Shown in pieces: positions 1 to 5,731 of a stretch of DNA of 5,731 nucleotides (position 1 is the first letter of the stretch; the number at the start of each line of letters is the position of its first letter). The notes beneath the pieces are model-generated. The model saw nothing but the letters and a program-made list of their open reading frames with translations. It made no database searches and had not been told where the DNA came from. The DNA comes from Gammaproteobacteria bacterium UBA2810 (GTDB lineage Bacteria > Pseudomonadota > Gammaproteobacteria > Enterobacterales > Succinivibrionaceae), in contig DEHC01000078.1 in the NCBI GenBank assembly GCA_002351705.1, forward strand, positions 15,536 to 21,266, in the 5' to 3' direction. The position numbers and the translations under genes were made by a program.

Positions 1-2105
1 ATCATCTCGACGAGGCTGATCTGTGCCTTGTCGATGCAGGTGTTGATCTGCTGGGACTTCTTCACGATCTTGTCCGCAGAGCCGCTGTCAGGCTTCCTCG
101 AGAACTTTTCGAGAAGCTTCTGCTGGTCCCTGAGCTCGTTGAAGATGAAGAGCAGCGACTTCTTCAGATCCCCGCCGAAGACCACGTGGCGGTTCGCGAC
201 GTGCTCCATGGCATGGCTGATGGCGCCCTGTACTTCCTTAGAGGCCCCGTACATGCCGTTGAATGCGACGTAGAAGTAGTGGGTGGTGTCGACGCTCGCC
301 TCTGACTTCTCGTCAATGGCCATCGAGTAGTAGCCGTTCCTCTCGTTCATGAGGTAGTCGGTGATCCGGTACGCCTTGTTGCGGGCGCGCCTGATGGTGG
401 TCTCCTCATCGGCGAAGAACCCGTCAAAGCCGCGCGAGAGAGCGTCGCAGCAGTCGTTGAAGGTCACGGGGATGCGCTTTGCGACTGCGGAGAGGATCTG
501 CTCGTTGTTGCCGTGGAGCTCGGACACCATGTCGGCAACCGGTGATGCGGAGGTCTTCTTCGAGAAGTTGGAGCGCCAGATGAGGTAGATGGCCAGGATC
601 AGGAGGAGTACGACTGCGACCCACTTGCCGATGAAGATGCAGAGCATCGTGCAGCAGGTGATGATGAAGGCGCAGGCCGCGGTGAGGAACCAGCCGGCAA
701 TTACGGTGATTACTCCGGAGATGCGGTATACCGCGCTCTCCCTGTCCCAGGCTCCGTCCGCGAACGACGAGCCCATGGCGACCATGAAGGTCACGTAGGT
801 CGTGGAGAGCGGCAGCTTGAGGGAAGTCGCGGAGGAAATCAGAATTGCGGCGACAACCAGGTTGACTGAAGCGCGGACATAGTCGAATGCGGGAGGAACC
901 TCGCCCTTGACGCGGGGAACCGGCTTGTACCTCTGTGCCATGAAGTCCTTCGCGGCTGCGGGGATAAGCCTGTCACAGAAGCGCGCGGTCGAGAGGCCCA
1001 TGCGGGTGATGAGCCTGCCCGGCATGGTGGCGCCGAACTGCTCGCGGGTGCCGCCGGCGGAGCTCGAGAGGTTGATGGAGGTCTGGATGACCTTCCTCGC
1101 GCTTCTCGAGAACCAGAGGGTGATGACCATGATGAGTCCGGAGAGGACCAGGAAAATGGTCGGGGTAGCTGACTTTCCGGCAAGGCTCGACATCATGAGC
1201 TGATCGGCAGGCGTGCCGCTCGAGCTCCAGGTATTGTAGCCGTCAAGCGCCGCAAGTGGAACGCCGACGAAGTTCACCAGGTCGTTTCCGGCGAAGGCGA
1301 ACGCCAGGGCGAAGGTGCCGCCGAGAATGATGAGCTTGAATACGTTGCGGCCGAGGAGGATGAGGACCTCGCTGATGACGGTGAAGATAACGAAGCAGGC
1401 CGCCAGGATCTCCGCGGTGTTGGCGTTGATGAAGTCGATGTACTCAGGCTTCATGAACGATGCGCCCTTGGCGCCCTTCATGACGAGGAAGTAGATGATG
1501 CCGGTCAGTGAGAGTCCGGAGTAGAGCGCGCCGAACATGCGGTAGGTATTCTTGAGCTGGAAGCTGAAGAGGATACGGAGCACGAACTGTATGATGGCGC
1601 CTGCAACGAAGGCCACGACAACCGAAATCAGGATTCCGGAGACGATGGTGAAGGTGCGGTCAGGCTTGATGTAGGAGACCATCTCGCCGATGCCTGCGCC
1701 CTGGCTCCAGAGCATCCAGCAGGCGGTGAACACCGCTGCCCCGAGGAGCTCGAAGATAATCGAGACCGTGGTCGAGGTCGGAAGGCCGAGGGAGTTGAAG
1801 ATGTTGAGCATGATGACATCCGACACCATTACGGCGAAATAGATGAACACAATCTGCTCAAAGGAGAACTTCTCCGGATAGAACATTCCGCTTCTCGCTA
1901 TCTCCATCATTCCTGAGGAGAAGGTGGCGCCGATGAGCACACCGGCAGCCGCCACGACCAGGATGTGGTTGAGCGGGGCGACCCTTGATCCGACAGCGGA
2001 GTTGAGGAAGTTCACCGCGTCGTTGCTGACGCCGACGAACAGATCCACGGCTGCCAGGATCATCAGAAAGACAATGATTGTCAAAAAGAGACCTGACGTA
2101 AACAT
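1..2105 (-). CDS. PiT-family inorganic phosphate transporter with PhoU-like C-terminal tail (C-terminus cut by window edge)
   Basis: Predicted inner-membrane inorganic phosphate carrier of the PiT/PHO4 family, which imports phosphate driven by a cation gradient. 701 residues are visible, and the end lies beyond position 1. The two inverted halves each carry the family signature: SNDAVNF at residues 27-33 and GNDLVNFVG at 273-281, paired with GLPTSTTVS at 107-115 and LPLSTTYVT at 431-439. Hydrophobic segments alternate with short loops up to about residue 510. The rest is soluble and helical and ends in a region with EHVANRH, which resembles the PhoU-like tail of long PiT proteins known from Bacteroidota. 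That tail is a family comparison from memory, not a search result. The start at 2105 is chosen because GAGGG lies just upstream and an in-frame stop (2112-2114) precludes any start further upstream. Ion specificity (proton or sodium) cannot be read from the sequence. The gene is divergent from the AAA-ATPase-like remnant and very GC-rich at third codon positions. Confidence 0.93.
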   Translation of the reverse strand, partial: MFTSGLFLTIIVFLMILAAVDLFVGVSNDAVNFLNSAVGSRVAPLNHILVVAAAGVLIGATFSSGMMEIARSGMFYPEKFSFEQIVFIYFAVMVSDVIMLNIFNSLGLPTSTTVSIIFELLGAAVFTACWMLWSQGAGIGEMVSYIKPDRTFTIVSGILISVVVAFVAGAIIQFVLRILFSFQLKNTYRMFGALYSGLSLTGIIYFLVMKGAKGASFMKPEYIDFINANTAEILAACFVIFTVISEVLILLGRNVFKLIILGGTFALAFAFAGNDLVNFVGVPLAALDGYNTWSSSGTPADQLMMSSLAGKSATPTIFLVLSGLIMVITLWFSRSARKVIQTSINLSSSAGGTREQFGATMPGRLITRMGLSTARFCDRLIPAAAKDFMAQRYKPVPRVKGEVPPAFDYVRASVNLVVAAILISSATSLKLPLSTTYVTFMVAMGSSFADGAWDRESAVYRISGVITVIAGWFLTAACAFIITCCTMLCIFIGKWVAVVLLLILAIYLIWRSNFSKKTSASPVADMVSELHGNNEQILSAVAKRIPVTFNDCCDALSRGFDGFFADEETTIRRARNKAYRITDYLMNERNGYYSMAIDEKSEASVDTTHYFYVAFNGMYGASKEVQGAISHAMEHVANRHVVFGGDLKKSLLFIFNELRDQQKLLEKFSRKPDSGSADKIVKKSQQINTCIDKAQISLVEM

Positions 2106-2108
2106 ATA

Positions 2109-2113
2109 CCCTC
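2109..2113 (-). promoter_or_regulatory. Ribosome binding site of the phosphate transporter
   Basis: GAGGG on the minus strand, three bases before the ATG at 2105. The spacing is shorter than usual, but no other start codon lies between it and the in-frame stop upstream, so it supports this start. Confidence 0.55.
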
Positions 2114-2123
2114 AAACTGCTTG

Positions 2124-2142
2124 TAAACTCGCGCAGAGTTTA
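2124..2142 (-). promoter_or_regulatory. Perfect 7-bp dyad in the transporter leader
   Basis: TAAACTC and GAGTTTA flank the five bases GCGCA. The minus-strand transcript would form a 7-bp hairpin ending ten bases before the GAGGG ribosome binding site. It could be an RNA leader hairpin or a DNA operator. No U-run follows on the minus strand, so a terminator is unlikely. No convincing -35/-10 pair was found for this gene. Confidence 0.4.
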
Positions 2143-2183
2143 TTGGGCGCGCGTGAGGCGTCATTGAAACAAATGTAAATGTT

Positions 2184-2201
2184 CTGTTAAAAAGATCACA
2201 T
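2184..2201 (+). promoter_or_regulatory. Weak Pho-box-like heptamer pair
   Basis: CTGTTAA-AAAG-ATCACAT shows the 7-4-7 spacing of a PhoB site and matches CTGTCAT at 5/7 and 4/7. It lies next to the better site at 2211-2228 but is not in phase with it on an 11-base ladder, so it may be chance in an AT-rich stretch. Confidence 0.2.
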
Positions 2202-2210
2202 TTCCGGAGC

Positions 2211-2228
2211 AGGTCATAAAACAGCCAT
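2211..2228 (+). promoter_or_regulatory. Pho-box-like site (possible PhoB/PhoP-type binding site)
   Basis: AGGTCAT-AAAA-CAGCCAT has the Pho-box layout of two CTGTCAT-type heptamers separated by four A/T bases. Each heptamer matches at 5/7 and the linker is fully A/T. It sits about 105 bases upstream of the phosphate transporter start, where phosphate-responsive control would make sense. Its orientation, however, is that of plus-strand transcription, toward the broken gene at 2311. An AT-rich AATATG at 2242-2247 could act as a -10 in that direction. This is a pattern match only; the host may not use an E. coli-like consensus. Confidence 0.35.
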
Positions 2229-2310
2229 GGGCAAGACGGGAAATATGACAGAGAACAGCACCAGTACCGGATGAATGTGCTGCGGCAAAAGCAGGAAAGC
2301 TGAGGGAGAA

Positions 2311-2641
2311 ATGCCACGAGGAAGCTTTCTGCACGAGTACAGGATTCCGGTTTAATCAGAAGCGGGGATATGTTTTACGCCGGCAAGACGGACATCATCT
2401 GCAGGATGATCAGGGAGCATGCCCCGTGCTTCCTTGCGCGCCCGCATTTCTTCGGAAAGAGCCTCCTGGTGTCTGCACTTGAAAGCCTGTTCTCAAAAGA
2501 TAGGGAGATGTTCAAAGGGCTCGCCATTGAGAAGCTTTGAACAGGGAGTGTATTGTATGCAAGGCGCTCCGCTTCAGCTTCGCAGGCATCAGCTGCAGCT
2601 ATGCTCTCAGTGCCGAAACCGAAAATTGTGCTCTCAAGTGA
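2311..2641 (+). pseudogene. 5' remnant of an AAA-ATPase-like (PD-(D/E)XK fusion family) gene, frameshifted twice and truncated
   Basis: Three frames read in order resemble the first ~100 residues of the intact gene at 2767-4341. From ATG 2311, behind a GAGGGAG-like ribosome binding site, comes MPRGSFLHEYRIPV, then a stop at 2353. A second frame continues with LIRSGDMFYAGKT, then RPHFFGKSLL at the P-loop, then DREMFKGLAIEKL, to a stop at 2538-2540. A third frame continues with ALRFSFAGISC, to a stop at 2639-2641. The intact copy has LYVDKT, RPRRFGKSLL, KRELFSGLAIDKLEKDW and HVLHFSLG at the matching places. About seven residues seem missing after RIPV, where relatives carry a GIQxF motif. The Walker B, sensor and nuclease parts are all absent. 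The P-loop keeps FGKS, but the two residues before it are changed from RR to HF. Divergence suggests an old separate paralog rather than a recent duplicate. It cannot make a working protein. Confidence 0.82.
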
Positions 2642-2659
2642 GGTGTGACCGAACAACGT

Positions 2660-2702
2660 AAAAACAGTTCTGAAATTCAAAGCAGTTCAAAAACATTTCT
2701 GA
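2660..2702. repeat. Near-perfect 14-base direct repeat, 29-base period
   Basis: The 14 bases at 2660-2673 recur at 2689-2702 with one mismatch (AAAAACAGTTCTGA against AAAAACATTTCTGA). The pair lies just behind the last recognisable part of the pseudogene. It may be a small tandem duplication or a trace of the slippage or deletion that removed the rest of that gene. Confidence 0.45.
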
Positions 2703-2762
2703 TGCTGTCATTGCTTTTACGGCATAGCTGACTACTGCCCGAAAGCATCTGAGAGTCTCAGA
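2701..2762. other. Hairpins between convergent genes, possible bidirectional terminator
   Basis: Two adjacent inverted repeats fill the gap behind the AAA-ATPase-like gene. TCTGAG-AGT-CTCAGA at 2748-2762 is a perfect 6-bp stem. Next to it, 2713-2746 forms a 10-bp stem with small bulges: GCTTT pairs with AAAGC, and CGGCA pairs with TGCC/G. Neither is directly followed by a T-run on either strand, so a classical intrinsic terminator is not shown; position alone suggests transcript ends. Confidence 0.3.
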
Positions 2763-2766
2763 ACCG

Positions 2767-4341
2767 TCAGCCTACAGCAGTCCACTCCTTGATAGTACGC
2801 TGCTCTGACGAGAAATTTATGCCGACCTTCACAACTTTTCTGCCATCGGCCTGCCAGGGTATGGCGTAGCCCTTGCTGTCAATCTGTTTCAGAGCTTCCT
2901 CAACACTCCCGTCGAGCTTCAGTTCCATGACGTAGATGGTACGTCCGGTCTTCACCAGAATGTCCATGAGCCCAAGTGCCACACGCACCTGCGACCATAC
3001 ATACCGGTTAAGGAATGAGAACATCACGTAAAGCATGGCAGTGAAATGCCCTTCGGCAACTGGGGCGTCTTTCAATGTACCTTCCTGATAAGGAATAGAG
3101 GCGAAAAAGCTCTGTGCGGCAGTTAGTGCCGCATCAATATTGTCCTCTGTAAGTGCCCGGCAGATCTGCCTGCAGGCATTAGTGGTCCCGTTGATGTCTG
3201 AAGAAACATAGAAGGGGATAAGCATTCTGGTAAACCCTACCTTAACTTCTTCGTTCGGGAACCCCAGTGTATAGGTCTCAAAAGATTGATCGTAGTCCTT
3301 GATGGTCAGATATCCGCTCTGATAGAGGAGCGGCAGTATGCTGTGCATGTTCTCTGTCGGCGCATCAAATTCAGCAGCGTCTGCCATGCTGCCGTCAACC
3401 GCTGTGATATCCGTGTGAAACTTCCTGATCTGGCTGATCAAAAAAACCGGTGTTCCTGTGTCAAACCAGTAGTTGTGCAGCTCGCGGGAGTCCATAGCGG
3501 AGAGAAGGCTGAAAGGGTTGTAAACCCCAGGTGACTTACTTGAGAAGTGATAGCCATCGTATTTTCTTTTTAGCGTTGCAATAACCTCAGCCTCAGTCAT
3601 CCCGTTCCCTTCAGCAAGCCCAGCGATGCCGTCCCTGAAGCAGGACTCCAGCTCATCCTGTGTGATGCCGCAGATGGCACTGTATGCCGGCATCATTGAG
3701 ATCTTAACCAGATTGTTGATCTGCGAAAATATGCTCAGCTGTGAGAACTTAGTGATGCCGGTGATGAAAACGAACCGGAGATACGGGTTGAGGTCCTTCA
3801 GCGGTGCGTAGAAACTCTGCAGTGCTGTACGCATGAGTTCCAGTTTCTCATTGTCATGGAGAACTGTAAGCATAGGTGAATCATATTCATCGATAAGTAT
3901 TACAGACTTCTTTCCGGTCTTCCTGTAAAGCTCCAGCACATCAGCCTGCATGCGGGCACCTGGCGAACTCATCCGACTATTGTCAATGCCGCTGTTCTCC
4001 TCAATCCAGCCAAGCTGGAGGTTCAGCTGCGTGTACAGATCATCCACAGTGCCCATCTTGGCGGTTCCAAGGGAGAAATGGAGCACATGGTACTGTTCCC
4101 AGTCCTTCTCCAGCTTATCAATGGCCAGACCGCTGAACAGTTCTCTCTTCCCGCTGAAGTAAGCATGAAACGTGCTAGCCAGCAGACTCTTACCGAAACG
4201 GCGGGGACGGGAGAGAAAAACGTACCGGTATTTTCTGGCAAGGTCGTATACGTACTGTGTCTTGTCAACATAGAGAAAACCATCCTCTCGTACACTGGAG
4301 AAAGCCTGTATGCCTATCGGGTATATCACACTGTCAGTCAT
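2767..4341 (-). CDS. AAA-ATPase-like protein with C-terminal PD-(D/E)XK nuclease-like domain
   Basis: Complete 524-residue protein of the AAA-ATPase-like (PF09820) plus PDDEXK_9 (PF08011) architecture, abundant in gut bacteria and of unproven biological role. The N-terminus shows YPIGIQAF (7-14) and YVDKT (24-28). A Walker A-like RPRRFGKS follows at 45-52, Walker B VILIDEYD at 147-154 and a sensor-like ITGITKF at 193-199. The C-terminal nuclease-like core has D460 (GLMDIL), then ELK with E473 and K475, then Q486 (ALKQI), so the expected catalytic set is present. No signal peptide or membrane segment is seen, so it is probably cytoplasmic. AGAGG lies six bases before the ATG. It follows the Sel1-repeat gene on the same strand after a 151-base gap, so cotranscription is uncertain. 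It faces a broken relative at 2311-2641 and is less GC-rich than its neighbours, which fits horizontal gain. Proposed DNA or phage-related roles for the family are inference only. Confidence 0.93.
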   Translation of the reverse strand: MTDSVIYPIGIQAFSSVREDGFLYVDKTQYVYDLARKYRYVFLSRPRRFGKSLLASTFHAYFSGKRELFSGLAIDKLEKDWEQYHVLHFSLGTAKMGTVDDLYTQLNLQLGWIEENSGIDNSRMSSPGARMQADVLELYRKTGKKSVILIDEYDSPMLTVLHDNEKLELMRTALQSFYAPLKDLNPYLRFVFITGITKFSQLSIFSQINNLVKISMMPAYSAICGITQDELESCFRDGIAGLAEGNGMTEAEVIATLKRKYDGYHFSSKSPGVYNPFSLLSAMDSRELHNYWFDTGTPVFLISQIRKFHTDITAVDGSMADAAEFDAPTENMHSILPLLYQSGYLTIKDYDQSFETYTLGFPNEEVKVGFTRMLIPFYVSSDINGTTNACRQICRALTEDNIDAALTAAQSFFASIPYQEGTLKDAPVAEGHFTAMLYVMFSFLNRYVWSQVRVALGLMDILVKTGRTIYVMELKLDGSVEEALKQIDSKGYAIPWQADGRKVVKVGINFSSEQRTIKEWTAVG

Positions 4342-4347
4342 CTTCTG

Positions 4348-4352
4348 CCTCT
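4348..4352 (-). promoter_or_regulatory. Ribosome binding site of the AAA-ATPase-like gene
   Basis: AGAGG on the minus strand, six bases before the ATG at 4341. This is ideal spacing and supports the chosen start. Confidence 0.7.
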
Positions 4353-4361
4353 GCCCAGTCT

Positions 4362-4380
4362 GTAAGACTATCAGCCTTAC
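4362..4380 (-). promoter_or_regulatory. Leader dyad upstream of the AAA-ATPase-like gene
   Basis: On the minus strand GTAAGGC-TGATA-GTCTTAC gives a 7-bp stem (one G-U pair) with a five-base loop, ending nine bases before the ribosome binding site. A -10-like TATAGT (4384-4379) overlaps its upstream edge, so it could be an operator at the start of transcription rather than an RNA hairpin. No well-spaced -35 was found. Confidence 0.35.
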
Positions 4381-4452
4381 TATAAAGGTTTTTGATTGTA
4401 AACGTGAGAAATTTCATACTCCAGGAGCACCGCCGCCACCGGAATTCCCTGC

Positions 4453-4493
4453 CTGCGGCAATCGCAGTATGCCGTCAGGAGCTCTTCTGCGGC
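4453..4493 (-). terminator. Two hairpins directly behind the Sel1-repeat gene, weak terminator candidate
   Basis: Read on the minus strand, a stem with one bulge (4493-4471: GCCG and CAG pairing with CTG and CGGC around an eight-base loop) begins at the stop codon. A second 5-bp stem follows (4467-4453: CTGCG-ATTGC-CGCAG). Neither has a following T-run, so intrinsic termination is doubtful; they could instead stabilise the 3' end of the message. Confidence 0.25.
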
Positions 4494-5731
4494 TATTCCA
4501 GCCCGTCATGCTCAGATGCCCGGCGAATCCACTTCATTGCCTCCGCCGGATCCTTCCCAACGCCCTGCCCCGAGAGGTACATGCCGCCGATGTTCCGCTC
4601 GGCGTCCGCGTTCCCGTCCTCTGCTGCCATAAGGAACATCTCCATCGCCTCAGCATAGTCCTGCCCTGCACCGAGGCCGTCACGGTACATCTCGCCGAGG
4701 CTGTTCTCCGCGCCGCTGTGACCGTTCTCTGCGGCCTCGCGCAACCACCTCAGGGCCTCCTCATAATCCTGCACGACGCCCAGTCCGTCGCGGTACATCG
4801 CGGCAAGCCTGTTCTGCGCATCGGCATTGCCCTGCTCCGCCGCCTTCCGGAGCCACTTCTCCGCCTCTGAGAAATTCTGCCCGACGCCATTGCCGTCAAG
4901 ATACCTTTCGCCAATAACGCACTGCGCTGCCGCGTCACCGTGCTCCGCGGCCTTGAGAAACCACTCCGCAGCCTTCTCCTGATCTTCGGGCACTCCCCGC
5001 CCTTCCTCATAGTCAAGGGCAATGTTCCACTCCGCATACGCGCTCCCGAGACCGGCAGCCTTAAGGTACCATCTCATGGCCTCGCCGTAGCTTTTCCTGG
5101 TGCCCTCTCCGTTCTCGTACATCACGCCGAGCCTGACCATGGCGCCGGCGTGCCCCGCCTCTGCGGCCTTCCGGAGCCAGGAGAAAGCCTCTTCAGGATC
5201 GTAAGGACCGCCGTTCCCTTCAGCGAGAAGCACGCCAAGGTTGTACTCGGCATTGGGGTAATCAAGCTCAGCGGCCTTCCGGAGCCATCTGCGGGCCTCG
5301 AAGTAATCCTGCGCCACGCCGACACCGCCCATGTAAAGGTTTCCGATGTTGTTCATGGCAGCGACGCTCCCGTGCTCCGCCGCCCTCCTGAACCACATCA
5401 TCGCCTCGCCATAGTCCTTTTCTACACCGACGCCCTTCGTGTACATGACGCCGATATTGGTCTCAGCCTCGGAGTGTTCCTGCTCAGCGGCCTTCAGATA
5501 CCAGGAGTACGCCTCACGGTAATCCTGCGGAACGCCTTCCCCGCACTGGTACATTCTGCCGAGCCAGTACGCCGCTGCGGCATTGCCCTGTTCCGCAGCC
5601 ATGCGGAACCATTTCAGAGCCTCGCCGTAATCCTGCGCGGCTCCGTCACCTCTGTAAAATATATTCCCGAGGGATGCCTGGGCCATGTCATAGCCCTGTT
5701 CCGCGGATTTCCTCAGCCACCTGATGCCCTC
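4493..5731 (-). CDS. Sel1-like repeat (SLR) protein, N-terminus beyond the window
   Basis: 412 residues are visible, made entirely of Sel1-like repeats, a TPR-related helical-pair fold (PF08238) that builds a superhelical scaffold for protein-protein contacts. Eleven consecutive units of exactly 36 residues follow a 15-residue piece of an earlier unit. Each has the pattern AxxxLGxMYxxGxGVxxDYxEAxxWxxKAAExG. The methionine at 5686 is inside a repeat and the frame stays open to the window edge with matching repeat sequence, so it is not the real start. Any signal peptide or extra domain would lie further right. The repeats run to the stop with no C-terminal cap domain; the last unit ends RRASEHDGLE. 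Unit 7 (NIALDYEEGRGVPEDQ) is the most divergent. Partners cannot be inferred; SLR proteins serve varied scaffold and regulatory roles in bacteria. Codon use is strongly GC-rich. Confidence 0.95.
   Translation of the reverse strand, partial: EGIRWLRKSAEQGYDMAQASLGNIFYRGDGAAQDYGEALKWFRMAAEQGNAAAAYWLGRMYQCGEGVPQDYREAYSWYLKAAEQEHSEAETNIGVMYTKGVGVEKDYGEAMMWFRRAAEHGSVAAMNNIGNLYMGGVGVAQDYFEARRWLRKAAELDYPNAEYNLGVLLAEGNGGPYDPEEAFSWLRKAAEAGHAGAMVRLGVMYENGEGTRKSYGEAMRWYLKAAGLGSAYAEWNIALDYEEGRGVPEDQEKAAEWFLKAAEHGDAAAQCVIGERYLDGNGVGQNFSEAEKWLRKAAEQGNADAQNRLAAMYRDGLGVVQDYEEALRWLREAAENGHSGAENSLGEMYRDGLGAGQDYAEAMEMFLMAAEDGNADAERNIGGMYLSGQGVGKDPAEAMKWIRRASEHDGLE
4496..5686 (-). repeat. Tandem 108-base coding repeat, 11 units
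   Basis: The Sel1-repeat gene has a strict 36-codon period: unit 1 spans 5686-5579 and each next unit starts 108 bases lower, down to unit 11 (4606-4496, with one extra codon). Units are diverged overall. Units 9 and 10 share the stretch encoding MYRDGLG almost base for base, which suggests a later duplication or conversion between them. Confidence 0.85.

Noticed and set aside
361..1203. Several plus-strand and minus-strand open frames of 60-115 codons
   Set aside because: All are shadows of the GC-rich transporter gene, whose own frame is continuous and carries clear family motifs.
2081..2317. 78-codon minus-strand open frame with cysteine-rich start
   Set aside because: It overlaps the start of the transporter in another frame and covers the putative regulatory region; composition looks random.
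2419..2661. 80-codon plus-strand open frame
   Set aside because: It overlaps the pseudogene in a frame with no family similarity; the P-loop and neighbouring segments read in other frames.
2375..2680. 101-codon minus-strand open frame
   Set aside because: Antisense to the AAA-ATPase-like remnant, with no recognisable motif and no good ribosome binding site noticed.
4379..4402. TTTACA and TATAGT as a promoter for the AAA-ATPase-like gene
   Set aside because: The spacer is only 12 bases, too short for a standard sigma-70 promoter; no -35 at 16-18 bases was convincing.
4453..4467. CTGCG-ATTGC-CGCAG as a rho-independent terminator
   Set aside because: Only a 5-bp stem and no T-run after it on either strand; kept only as part of a weak hairpin pair.
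4310..4870. 186-codon plus-strand open frame
   Set aside because: Mostly antisense to the GC-rich Sel1-repeat gene, whose regular codon pattern keeps the opposite strand open.
5684..5686. ATG as start of the Sel1-repeat gene
   Set aside because: It falls at a repeat boundary, and the 15 codons to its right encode the end of another repeat (WLRKSAEQGYD), so the gene continues beyond the window.

Overview
This is a bacterial window with three substantial genes, all on the minus strand, and one broken gene on the plus strand. The organism is probably an anaerobic host-associated (gut or rumen type) bacterium. The phosphate carrier resembles the long PiT transporters common in Bacteroidota, and AAA-ATPase-like/PD-(D/E)XK proteins and Sel1-repeat proteins are typical of such genomes. 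However, both visible start codons have purine-rich Shine-Dalgarno sequences, and a Pho-box-like site is present, which would also fit a proteobacterium. I cannot fix the phylum from this sequence.

Layout: (1) 1-2105, minus: most of a PiT-family inorganic phosphate transporter with a fused PhoU-like cytoplasmic tail; its C-terminus runs off the left edge. (2) 2106-2310: intergenic region with a leader dyad and Pho-box-like heptamer repeats. (3) 2311-2641, plus: the 5' remnant of an AAA-ATPase-like gene, broken over three reading frames. (4) 2642-2766: convergent intergenic region with a 14-base direct repeat and imperfect hairpins. (5) 2767-4341, minus: an intact 524-residue AAA-ATPase-like/PD-(D/E)XK protein. 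(6) 4342-4492: leader region with a ribosome binding site and a dyad, plus hairpins just behind the next gene's stop codon. (7) 4493-5731, minus: a Sel1-like repeat protein of exact 36-residue period, whose true N-terminus lies beyond the right edge.

The genes do not form an obvious pathway. Phosphate uptake is housekeeping. The AAA-ATPase-like gene, its dead relative facing it and the Sel1-repeat gene look like an accessory stretch, with the central gene visibly less GC-rich than both flanks. The most notable observations are the degraded second AAA-ATPase-like copy pointing at the intact one and the possible phosphate-control site in the transporter's upstream region. I found no tRNA, rRNA, CRISPR array, insertion sequence or convincing new system.
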